NCBI GenBank assembly: GCA_045638465.1
Contig: JAZUBK010000057.1
Location: 1-47,263 of the forward strand
DNA from: CAKVLS01 sp045638465
Lineage (GTDB): Bacteria > Bacillota > Clostridia > Christensenellales > UBA1242
Reading direction: 5' to 3'
Length of the DNA: 47,263 bases
In this document: one piece after another, positions 32,880 through 39,721 of the stretch
Layout: each line of letters starts with the position of its first letter
Position numbering within the stretch: the first letter of the stretch is position 1
Notes under the pieces: model-generated
What the model saw: the letters and a program-made list of their open reading frames with translations, nothing else
Told to the model about the DNA's origin: nothing
The model's database searches: none
Program-made: the position numbers and the translations under genes

Positions 32880-33509
32880 TTACTTTCCTTTATAATATTT
32901 GCATTCTTGCATCAAAAGACAATCTTTGCACTTTGGGTTTTGAGATTTGCAATAATATCTGCCAAACAAAACTAGCATATGATGAAACTTAGACCATTTT
33001 TCTTTGTCAACAACCTTTTGCAAGGCAAGTTCGCACTTGTATGGGTTATTTGCTTTAACAATACCAAGCCTATTTGAAACCCTAAAAACATGGGTATCAA
33101 CTGCAATGGCTTGTCCTCCAAAGCCAACCGCTAAAACAACATTGGCTGTCTTTCGCCCCACTCCAGCCAAAGATATAAGACTTTCAAAGTCGTCTGGAAC
33201 TTTTCCGTCAAATCTTGCAAGTAGGTCCTTTGACATAGCGATTAAGTTTTTGGCTTTGTTATGATAAAAGCCGCATGAGTATATGGCTTTTTCTAGGGCT
33301 TTAATATCGGCCTTTGCCATACTTTCTGCATCAGGATATGCCTTGAACAAATCTTTTGTTACAATGTTTACCCTTTTATCTGTGCACTGAGCAGATAACA
33401 TAACCGCAACCAAAAGTTCAAAGTTGTTTGAAAAGTCTAATTCGCATCTTGCGTCTTCAAAAAGAGTATTTAGTTTATCATATATTTTGTTTGCAGACTC
33501 TTTTGACAC
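32880..33509 (-). CDS. nth: Endonuclease III
   Basis: 209 residues, beginning with GTG at 33509; AAGGAG lies eight bases upstream. It is a DNA glycosylase/AP lyase for oxidised pyrimidines. The HhH motif is LAGVGRKTANVVLA with the catalytic Lys in GRKT, and the catalytic Asp lies in AVDTHVFRVSNR. The C-terminal iron-sulfur ligands are C-x6-C-x2-C-x5-C in CKSQNPKCKDCLLMQEC, so the [4Fe-4S] cluster should form. It heads the nth-obgE-yhbY operon. Confidence 0.95.
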   Translation of the reverse strand: MSKESANKIYDKLNTLFEDARCELDFSNNFELLVAVMLSAQCTDKRVNIVTKDLFKAYPDAESMAKADIKALEKAIYSCGFYHNKAKNLIAMSKDLLARFDGKVPDDFESLISLAGVGRKTANVVLAVGFGGQAIAVDTHVFRVSNRLGIVKANNPYKCELALQKVVDKEKWSKFHHMLVLFGRYYCKSQNPKCKDCLLMQECKYYKGK

Positions 33510-33534
33510 AAAAAAAACTCCTTATTGCTGTCTT

Positions 33535-33562
33535 ATTATAACACAGAATAAGGAATTATCAA
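33535..33562 (-). promoter_or_regulatory. Promoter of the nth-obgE-yhbY operon
   Basis: On the minus strand TTGATA (33562-33557), a 16-base spacer and a perfect TATAAT (33540-33535), about 25 bases before the GTG start of nth. Confidence 0.65.
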
Positions 33563-33581
33563 TAATATTTTTTTACTTTAA

Positions 33582-33833
33582 TTAAGGTTTTATGCTATCA
33601 AATGTTCCATTTGGCTTTATTACATATATTCCGCCCAAACTATCAAAGTTATAACCTGATAATATTTCTCTCACAAAGGCTATATACATAGTCAAAGTTT
33701 CTACCGCAAGACCACACGAAAGACTCAAAAATCTAGGGGTATTGATAACTTTATTTTTTACACGTCTTTGGCTTAGCATATTAGAAAAAAGCATTGCTTG
33801 ATTTTTTGATTTGAAAGTAACTATGATTTTCAT
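33582..33833 (-). CDS. DUF3343 protein (putative Se/S carrier-like)
   Basis: 83 residues from the ATG at 33833, which has AGGAAG upstream; a longer in-frame start is unsupported. The sequence MKIIVTFKSKNQAMLFSNML and RFLSLSCGLAVE are the usual DUF3343 elements, with the conserved Cys in SCGLA. The family is annotated as a putative Se/S carrier and often lies beside class V aminotransferases or selenium genes. Here the divergent neighbour is such an aminotransferase. No selD, yedF or molybdenum hydroxylase gene is in the window, so a link with selenium is only a suggestion. Confidence 0.8.
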   Translation of the reverse strand: MKIIVTFKSKNQAMLFSNMLSQRRVKNKVINTPRFLSLSCGLAVETLTMYIAFVREILSGYNFDSLGGIYVIKPNGTFDSIKP

Positions 33834-33919
33834 AAGCTTATCTTCCTGACGAATTATTTTTGCTTCCTCATAATATATTATATAAAAAACCAATAACTTT
33901 GGTTAAAAAGGAGCAAAAA

Positions 33920-35038
33920 ATGATTTACTTTGACAACTCTGCTACAACATACAAAAAGCCTTTTAGGGTAAAAATCGCAACTTTGAAAGGGCTAAAGGCC
34001 GCAAACCCTGGTCGCAGCGGACACAGGCTCAGCCTAAAAGCCGCAAAAAAAATATTCAAAGCAAGACTCAAACTTCAAGCTTTTTTTAACGTGCCAAAAC
34101 AAGAAGATATAGTATTTACTCACAACTGCACAGAGGCTCTAAATATGGCAATACTTGGGCTTGACAAAAAAGGCAATGTATTGGTAAGCCCATTTGAGCA
34201 CAACTCAGTTTTGCGGCCACTAAGAAAGCTAGAAAAAGATGGAAAAATCACAATATCAGTTATACAACCAAACAAAGATAATATTATTACAAAAGATAGC
34301 GTTGAGGCTATAATTCAAGACAATACTTATCTTGTATGCGTATCATACATAAACAACACTCTTGGTAATAAAAACGAAATACAAAAAATAGGAAAATTGT
34401 GCAAAGAAAAAAACATATATTTTCTTTGCGATTGTGCACAGGCCTCTGGTCATATAGATATTGATATGCAAAGAGACAATATAAACTTACTAGCCTTTGC
34501 TGGTCACAAAGGTTTCTTTGCACCGCAAAGCATAGGTGGGCTATGCATAAATGGTGCATCACTTATGCCAATCAAGTTTGGAGGAACAGGCACTAGTTCT
34601 GAAAGTTTGGATATGCCAGAGCAGATGCCCGAAAAATTAGAGAGCGGAACTTTGCCCTGCCCTCAAATATTTGGCCTATCAGCAGGTATTGATTATGTAA
34701 TATCTCACTTTGAAAAAAATAACAAAAAGACTGCAACTCTTACAAAATATCTGCTTGATAAACTATCTAGCATAGGGGCTACCATATACACAAACAAAAA
34801 TAGCATATATGGTGTAGTTCTTTTTAACCTAAGAGATTTTGATTCTGTCGAACTTGCAACTATATTAGACGAAAAATACAACATTATGGTAAGGGGTGGC
34901 CTCCACTGTGCAGGTATGGCACACAAATATCTTGGAACTATAAAAACGGGCGCAGTGAGGGTCAGCCTAAACAGCTACAACTCAAAAAGACAAATTGATA
35001 GGTTTATAAAAGCTCTAAAACAAATACTAAATACATAG
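33920..35038 (+). CDS. Class V aminotransferase, cysteine desulfurase family
   Basis: 372 residues from the ATG at 33920, preceded by AAAAGGAG; upstream in-frame codons have no such site. It starts MIYFDNSATTYKKP, as in the short-N-terminus desulfurase-like subfamily typified by Enterococcus EF2568. PLP Lys197 lies in LLAFAGHKGFFAP, and the active-site Cys330 in VRGGLHCAGMAHK, with an RGGLHCA-type loop. FTHNCTEALNMAI is the PLP-phosphate segment. It should take sulfur or selenium from Cys or Sec. It is not beside IscU or Suf genes. The divergent DUF3343 gene is a frequent neighbour of this subfamily. Confidence 0.85.
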   Translation: MIYFDNSATTYKKPFRVKIATLKGLKAANPGRSGHRLSLKAAKKIFKARLKLQAFFNVPKQEDIVFTHNCTEALNMAILGLDKKGNVLVSPFEHNSVLRPLRKLEKDGKITISVIQPNKDNIITKDSVEAIIQDNTYLVCVSYINNTLGNKNEIQKIGKLCKEKNIYFLCDCAQASGHIDIDMQRDNINLLAFAGHKGFFAPQSIGGLCINGASLMPIKFGGTGTSSESLDMPEQMPEKLESGTLPCPQIFGLSAGIDYVISHFEKNNKKTATLTKYLLDKLSSIGATIYTNKNSIYGVVLFNLRDFDSVELATILDEKYNIMVRGGLHCAGMAHKYLGTIKTGAVRVSLNSYNSKRQIDRFIKALKQILNT

Positions 35039-35039
35039 T

Positions 35040-36191
35040 TTAGTTAAATAATTTGTCGCAATCTATATACCCAAAACCGCCTTCGTTTTGATCATCTGAA
35101 ATTTTGTTACAGCACCTCACCAAACGCACTTTTATCTGATCTGGCGAAATGCGTGGGTATTTTGACGTCATTAGAGCGACTATACCGGCAATTAGGGGTG
35201 TGGCAACACTTGTGCCACTCATAGAAACATAACCGCCAGAGACGTTCGCTCCTACAATATTTACAGCAGGTGCAACAAGGTCTGGCTTATAAAAACTCCC
35301 CGCAGGACCCCTTGACGAAAAGTCCGCGATAGTGAACTTTTCTACATCTATGTCATCGCCTTGCCTTTTATCATCAAGGCCACCTACAGTTATAATCTTA
35401 CGGCTGATTCCTGGTGACCTTATAGACTCTTTGTCTGGCCCACTATTTCCCGCCGCCGCCACTACACATATACCACTATTCCACAAACTCTCAGCTCCTA
35501 TTGCTAGTGGGTCATAATTATCTGACGGGATACTTCCAAAACTCATACAAACAACACTTATATTATATTTGCGTTTATTATCGTATACCCATTGCATAGC
35601 CTCTAGTATTTTTTCACTAGAGGTTTCGCCATTGCTAGCTATTGCTTTTATAACTACTATCTTGGACCTTGGAGAAATACCAGCATATTTTTTGTTATGA
35701 ACGATACCACTACCACATGCAAGGCTTGTCACCATCGTTCCATGGCCATTATCGTCATATGGCTTATCTTTATGGTTTATAAGATCTACAAACTTTATAA
35801 TACGATTTTTTGGAAAGACAAAATCAAGGTGTGGGTGCACCCCAGTATCAATTATCGCAACCACTCCTCCATCTCCATACATTCCCCTTGTGTAAAAACT
35901 ATCTACATGCAAGACTTTTTTAGAAACAAAACTACACGCCGACACTTTAGCGTTTTTTGTTATATATGTAACTACTCTATTTTTTGCAAGAGATATTATC
36001 TCTTTTGGTTTGAGCTTGAGTGAAAAAGCACTTATAAAAGGATATGCCTTAAAAGGATTACCGAGGCAAAGCAGATTCCTTTTCATTGCTAGGTAATCTT
36101 TTGCATATACTATACAATCATGAAAATCGTTTGTTTGGGTGTATACTTTATCTAATATGTTTTTATCTATCTTTTCTAGGTGTCTATACAT
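35040..36191 (-). CDS. Subtilisin-like serine protease (S8), cytoplasmic type
   Basis: 383 residues without a signal peptide. The catalytic triad is Asp115 in AIIDTGVHPH, His150 in DDNGHGTMV and Ser328 in SGTSVATP, with oxyanion Asn249 in AAGNSGPD. An N-terminal part of about 90 residues resembles a propeptide, and the protease part ends near residue 375. It is closest in layout to AprX, an intracellular subtilase of Bacillus, of unknown role. The ATG lies eight bases inside the end of the preceding 97-codon gene, so the two are translationally coupled. The stop is one base from the aminotransferase gene on the other strand. Confidence 0.9.
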   Translation of the reverse strand: MYRHLEKIDKNILDKVYTQTNDFHDCIVYAKDYLAMKRNLLCLGNPFKAYPFISAFSLKLKPKEIISLAKNRVVTYITKNAKVSACSFVSKKVLHVDSFYTRGMYGDGGVVAIIDTGVHPHLDFVFPKNRIIKFVDLINHKDKPYDDNGHGTMVTSLACGSGIVHNKKYAGISPRSKIVVIKAIASNGETSSEKILEAMQWVYDNKRKYNISVVCMSFGSIPSDNYDPLAIGAESLWNSGICVVAAAGNSGPDKESIRSPGISRKIITVGGLDDKRQGDDIDVEKFTIADFSSRGPAGSFYKPDLVAPAVNIVGANVSGGYVSMSGTSVATPLIAGIVALMTSKYPRISPDQIKVRLVRCCNKISDDQNEGGFGYIDCDKLFN

Positions 36192-36477
36192 TTAGCTTTT
36201 CTATTAGTTTATCTAAAAACTCAATTTGATTTTCGTTTAGATATGGAAGTATTGTTGCCTTAATATCATCAAGACGCTCTTTTGTCAAAGTTCCTTTTTC
36301 TTTTTCTATGGCGGCCACTTTAAATAATTCTCCGATTAAATCTTGCTGAGAATAACCTTGGTAATGATTTATCAGTTCCTCTGCTGTCTTTTGAGTGTTT
36401 GCCTTTTTATTAAAATTACTTTTTTCTTCCGATACCTTTTCTTCTAAGTTTTCAAAATCAAATATGTTTTTTGACAT
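36184..36477 (-). CDS. Small helical protein of unknown function, coupled to the S8 protease
   Basis: 97 residues, not recognised. The first 30 are charged and disordered; residues about 32-97 form three or four helices (TAEELINHYQGYSQQDLIGELFKVAAIEKEKG; LTKERLDDIKATILPYLNENQIEFLDKLIEKL). The overlap with the protease gene makes it a possible inhibitor, cofactor or chaperone, but nothing in the sequence proves it. The gene starts 67 bases from the divergent 117-codon gene. Confidence 0.65.
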   Translation of the reverse strand: MSKNIFDFENLEEKVSEEKSNFNKKANTQKTAEELINHYQGYSQQDLIGELFKVAAIEKEKGTLTKERLDDIKATILPYLNENQIEFLDKLIEKLNV

Positions 36478-36499
36478 AACTACTCCTTTTTTTAACTAA

Positions 36500-36530
36500 A
36501 ACATTATATGAAACATATATTAATAATGTT
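36500..36530. repeat. Inverted repeat AACATTAT ... ATAATGTT between divergent small genes
   Basis: Eight-base perfect arms at 36500-36507 and 36523-36530, 15 bases apart, in the 67-base gap between the divergent genes at 36477 and 36545. It may be an operator shared by both. Confidence 0.45.
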
Positions 36531-36544
36531 AATAGGAGCCCTTT

Positions 36545-36898
36545 ATGGATATACAAACATTAATGCCTTTACTAATGAATATACTAGGCGGCGGAAATAA
36601 TAACTTGCTTCAATCTCTTTCAAACAAAACCAGCGCCCCCTCACAAAACCTTAAAGAAGTACCCAAAGATGTACTTGCTAGTTATCCGCCAAGTTATACT
36701 CTAGAAAATAAACCAAACAATATTCAATCTCAAAGTGCTTTGCCCCCTCAAAACCAAAGCAGCAACACAAATTTTTCTTTACCAAATATAGATATTATCA
36801 AAAACCTGATGCCTATGCTACAAAATACAAATAAAGAAAAAAGTAGTCCGCTAAAAATTAGCGAACTACAAAGTGTTGATGATTATATGTTTGATTAG
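36545..36898 (+). CDS. Small Asn/Gln/Pro/Ser-rich protein of unknown function
   Basis: 117 residues with AGGAG before the ATG. It starts with a short amphipathic helix (MDIQTLMPLLMNILGGGNNN), then a disordered Asn/Gln/Ser/Pro-rich middle, then a second helix of similar pattern (DIIKNLMPMLQN), and an acidic end SVDDYMFD. The two LMP-L helices could be a duplicated binding motif. No family recognised. It is divergent from the small helical gene and S8 protease, and convergent (two bases apart) with the ABC-like gene. Confidence 0.6.
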   Translation: MDIQTLMPLLMNILGGGNNNLLQSLSNKTSAPSQNLKEVPKDVLASYPPSYTLENKPNNIQSQSALPPQNQSSNTNFSLPNIDIIKNLMPMLQNTNKEKSSPLKISELQSVDDYMFD

Positions 36899-36900
36899 GG

Positions 36901-37545
36901 TTATTTTTCGATAACGCCATCTTTTAGTTTTACAACTCTAGTTGCAAGGCTTTCGGCTAGTTTTTCACTGCTAGTTGCATATACTATAGTTGTGCCTTGT
37001 TTTACATAATCTTTTTTGATTACATTGATAAGCGCTTTACATTCTTTTTCGTCTAGTTCTTCGAATATGTTGTCTATAAGCAAAAGTTCTATCTTGCGAT
37101 AACCTAAACGTGCAAGTGAAACATAATATCTATCGTATATGCTCAAATCTTTGACTACGACATCTTTTAACTTTTCGATTTTGTAATCTATCAATAGTTT
37201 GTTAATGATGTTTTCTTGGTCTTGCTTTGGAACTTTACGCACTTTCAAAACGTACAAAAAGTTTTCATACACGGTCTTATTTTCAAAAAAGCTACCCTTC
37301 CAAGGAATATAACCTATAGAAATATCGTTCTCTGTGTCAAGCTTTGATACAGGGATATTTTTTATATATATTTCGCCAGAAGTTAGTTTTTCAAGACCTG
37401 CACATAGCCTTATAAGACAAGATTTTCCACTATCTTTTGGTCCACATAGAGCCACAATTTCGCCCTTTGCAATGTCCAAAGATATGTTATTTATCGCACA
37501 AAATTCCTTTGTGTACTTTAGTGTAGCATTAGAAATACAAATCAT
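36901..37545 (-). CDS. Degenerate orphan ABC-type ATPase
   Basis: 214 residues, one nucleotide-binding domain and no permease gene nearby. Walker A is kept as GPKDSGKS at 35-42. The Q-loop glutamine seems missing in GYIPWKG (79-84). The ABC signature is LSIYD at 134-138 rather than LSGGQ. Walker B is LLLID at 154-158 but the next residue, normally catalytic Glu, is Asn159. The switch His is not found around 190-193 (ATSS). So it may bind ATP but probably cannot hydrolyse it normally. The general order and the ending VVKLKDGVIEK still match a LolD/FtsE-like ATPase. It may be a regulatory or structural NBD. Confidence 0.8.
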   Translation of the reverse strand: MICISNATLKYTKEFCAINNISLDIAKGEIVALCGPKDSGKSCLIRLCAGLEKLTSGEIYIKNIPVSKLDTENDISIGYIPWKGSFFENKTVYENFLYVLKVRKVPKQDQENIINKLLIDYKIEKLKDVVVKDLSIYDRYYVSLARLGYRKIELLLIDNIFEELDEKECKALINVIKKDYVKQGTTIVYATSSEKLAESLATRVVKLKDGVIEK

Positions 37546-37651
37546 AATCTTCTCACCCTTATCAATATGATACTACAATTTTATTAACTTTCAAAACATT
37601 TTAGTCAAGAAAAAATTTTTTTATGAAAACCAATATTTTTTTTCTATTTAG

Positions 37652-37681
37652 TTGTGAATATGCTATTTTTTATGCTACAAT
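37652..37681 (+). promoter_or_regulatory. Promoter of the SPT-like gene
   Basis: TTGTGA (37652-37657), an 18-base spacer and TACAAT (37676-37681), with TG one base before the -10 (extended). It lies downstream of an in-frame ATG at 37623, so translation should begin at 37707, after AAGGAG. Confidence 0.6.
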
Positions 37682-37706
37682 CAAAATATTCAAAAAGGAG
37701 AAACTA

Positions 37707-38894
37707 ATGGACCTATTTCAAAAATGTAAAGATTATACTATAGCAAAAGAAGCCATGGAAGCTGGAATCTATCCTTACTTTCATGCTTTAGATACACGCC
37801 AAGACACAGAAGTTGTTATGGACGGCACACATGTTATCATGCTAGGATCAAACAACTACCTTGGTCTTACAATCAACGACAGAATCATTGAGGCTGGTAA
37901 ACAAGCCATCGACACATACGGTTCTGGTTGTTCTGGTTCAAGATTCTTGAACGGAACTTTAAAGCAACACATCAAACTAGAAAAGGACATTGCAGAATTT
38001 GTACACAAAGAAGCTGCACTTACCTTCTCTACTGGCTTCCAAAGCAACCTTGCAATCATCAGCTGCATCGCTGGTAGAAACGACGTTATTATCGGAGACA
38101 AAGAAAACCACGCATCTATCTATGATGCTTGTAGACTAAGCTATGCTAAACTGCTAAGATACGAACACAACGATATGGAAGACCTAGAAAGACAACTTCA
38201 ATCAGTTCCTGAAGGCAAAGGCAAACTTATCGTTACTGATGGCGTATTCTCTATGGGTGGCGACCTATGTAACTTGCCAGAAATCGTAAGACTAGCTAAA
38301 AAATATGATGCTAGAATTATGATAGACGACGCACATGGCTTTGGTGTATTTGGTGAAGGCGGTAGAGGTACTGCATCTCACTTTGGCCTTGAAGACGAAG
38401 TTGATATCATTATGAGCACATTTTCAAAGAGCCTTGCATCTTTGGGTGGCTTTATGGCTGCATCTGCAGAGGTTTGCCACTTTGTTCAACACAACTCTAG
38501 ACCATTTATCTTTGCAGCATCACTTCCACCTGCAAACGTAGCTTGTGCTCAAGCAGCACTTGATGTAATCAAAGAAGAACCACAAAGACCAAAGAGAGTT
38601 CTTGAGATCGCAGAATATGCAAGACAGAAATATAAAGAAAAAGGTATTGATATCAGAGATAGTGTAGCTCCTATCATACCTATCAACACATATGACGACA
38701 AACTTACATTCAAAATCTGTATGGAACTATTTGACGCTGGTGTATATGTAAACCCAGTAGTTGCTCCTGCAGCACCAGCTGGTGAGGCTATGATAAGAAC
38801 AAGCTATATGGCTACTCTTACCGAAGAGCAAATCGACAGAGCTGCAGATATCATTGCAGAAGTAATGGCAAGACACAATCTTTTGAAAAAATAA
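37707..38894 (+). CDS. Alpha-oxoamine synthase, serine palmitoyltransferase/KBL-like
   Basis: 395 residues from the ATG at 37707, set by AAGGAG and the promoter position. PLP enzymes of this family join an acyl-CoA and an amino acid with loss of CO2. YPYFHALDTRQDTEV, MLGSNNYLGLT, YGSGCSGSRFLNGTLKQHIKLE, DDAHGFGVFGEGGRGTA and the PLP Lys241 in TFSKSLASLGGF are all present. The TFSKSLASLGG form is as in bacterial serine palmitoyltransferases, while KBL and BioF have other text here. So it could make a sphingolipid base. No ketoreductase, acyltransferase or biotin gene is nearby, so the substrate remains open. Codon use appears well tuned, as in a highly expressed gene. Confidence 0.85.
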   Translation: MDLFQKCKDYTIAKEAMEAGIYPYFHALDTRQDTEVVMDGTHVIMLGSNNYLGLTINDRIIEAGKQAIDTYGSGCSGSRFLNGTLKQHIKLEKDIAEFVHKEAALTFSTGFQSNLAIISCIAGRNDVIIGDKENHASIYDACRLSYAKLLRYEHNDMEDLERQLQSVPEGKGKLIVTDGVFSMGGDLCNLPEIVRLAKKYDARIMIDDAHGFGVFGEGGRGTASHFGLEDEVDIIMSTFSKSLASLGGFMAASAEVCHFVQHNSRPFIFAASLPPANVACAQAALDVIKEEPQRPKRVLEIAEYARQKYKEKGIDIRDSVAPIIPINTYDDKLTFKICMELFDAGVYVNPVVAPAAPAGEAMIRTSYMATLTEEQIDRAADIIAEVMARHNLLKK

Positions 38895-38900
38895 TAAATT

Positions 38901-38930
38901 AGACTAGCAAAAACGCTAGTCTTTTTTTTG
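38901..38930 (+). terminator. Terminator of the SPT-like gene
   Basis: AGACTAGC and GCTAGTCT pair around AAAAAC, followed by a run of T. Confidence 0.9.
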
Positions 38931-38947
38931 CGATTGCAATATAATTA

Positions 38948-38976
38948 TTGTCAGTAAAAACAATTTTTAGTATAAA
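38948..38976 (+). promoter_or_regulatory. Promoter of the 38991 gene
   Basis: TTGTCA (38948-38953), a 17-base spacer and TATAAA (38971-38976). It is very near the ATG, with AAAGGA between. Confidence 0.55.
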
Positions 38977-38990
38977 AAAAGGAAAAAACA

Positions 38991-39548
38991 ATGCCAGGTC
39001 TTACAATTCACTACATAATCGCACTAAAAAGTATAGAAAGAAATAATATAAAAAATGTCAAAGAATACATAGACGGAAGTTTCTATCCTGACTTTCACCA
39101 AAAGCAAGAATCACACTACACCGATAAAATAAAAATAATCACAGGCTATGACGACCTTATCTACAAAGTAAACCTTTTGCCATATCCAAAGGAGCACAAC
39201 ATCGATACCGACCATGCAAAAGGATACTTTTTACATCTTTTGACAGACTACCTTTTTTATCACGAACTTTGCATAAAAAAATATCACAAAGAGCCAAACT
39301 TTGTAAACTGCCTAGGTACACTTGGCAAAGAATACACAAAAATCAATAAAGCCTTATTTGAGCTCTACTCTTTTGGTCACGAATATATAGATGACAAATA
39401 CTTACAATACTTTGAAGTAAAAGACCAAGACCCTGAATACTTTACAAAGGACGAACTAAAAAAGTTTATTGAGCACTGCGCGGCTCTTGATCTTGAGCAA
39501 GAATACAAAAATATCCAAAACGGCATCTTGCCCACATATGATGTGTAA
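38991..39548 (+). CDS. Small zinc-dependent phospholipase C-like protein
   Basis: 185 residues, no signal peptide. It starts MPGLTIHYIIALKS, has GSFYPDFHQK and then DHAKGYFLHLLTDYLFYHELCIKKY. This H near the start, PD(F)H, and G-x-x-x-H-x-x-x-D order is like that of the PF00882 zinc-dependent phospholipase C fold and its relatives, as found in small Firmicutes proteins that begin MPG-x-x-H. Possible metal ligands are His7, the Asp and His in YPDFH and the His and Asp in HLLTD. Activity and substrate are unknown. It lies just downstream of the SPT-like gene but has its own promoter and terminator, so a lipid link is only suggestive. Confidence 0.5.
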   Translation: MPGLTIHYIIALKSIERNNIKNVKEYIDGSFYPDFHQKQESHYTDKIKIITGYDDLIYKVNLLPYPKEHNIDTDHAKGYFLHLLTDYLFYHELCIKKYHKEPNFVNCLGTLGKEYTKINKALFELYSFGHEYIDDKYLQYFEVKDQDPEYFTKDELKKFIEHCAALDLEQEYKNIQNGILPTYDV

Positions 39549-39555
39549 AAAAAAA

Positions 39556-39592
39556 TAAGAGTTGAAAAATCACCTTTTCGACTCTTTTTTAT
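39556..39592 (+). terminator. Terminator of the 38991 gene
   Basis: AAGAGTTGAAAA and TTTTCGACTCTT pair over 12 bases with one G-U pair, followed by T's. Confidence 0.85.
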
Positions 39593-39598
39593 TTTGAT

Positions 39599-39634
39599 CA
39601 ATTATAAAAGTAATTTAAGCAATTATAAAAGTAA
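39599..39634. repeat. Tandem 15-base direct repeat upstream of the MATE-HAD gene
   Basis: CAATTATAAAAGTAA occurs at 39599-39613 and again at 39620-39634, a period of 21 bases (two helical turns). It is about 90-120 bases before the predicted start point of the next gene and could be a pair of regulator sites. Confidence 0.5.
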
Positions 39635-39705
39635 GAAGTTAATGTAATATAATAATATTTTATATATTATAATGTGGTTTTTTGTTTTTCTTTTATTTTT
39701 TGTTA

Positions 39706-39714
39706 TGATATAAT
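39706..39714 (+). promoter_or_regulatory. Extended -10 (TGATATAAT) seven bases before the MATE-HAD ATG
   Basis: TG at 39706-39707, then TATAAT at 39709-39714. The ATG at 39722 begins seven bases later, where transcription should start. There is no ribosome binding site, so the mRNA is predicted to be leaderless. Confidence 0.55.
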
Positions 39715-39721
39715 TTGAAAT

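Noticed and set aside
33519..33554. Inverted repeat TCCTTATT/AATAAGGA around the nth ribosome binding site, as a possible RNA switch
   Set aside because: A perfect TATAAT lies between the arms with a matching -35, so the upstream arm would not be transcribed from that promoter.
37623..37706. N-terminal extension of the SPT-like enzyme from the ATG at 37623
   Set aside because: The promoter at 37652-37681 lies inside it, and the AAGGAG site is before the later ATG at 37707.
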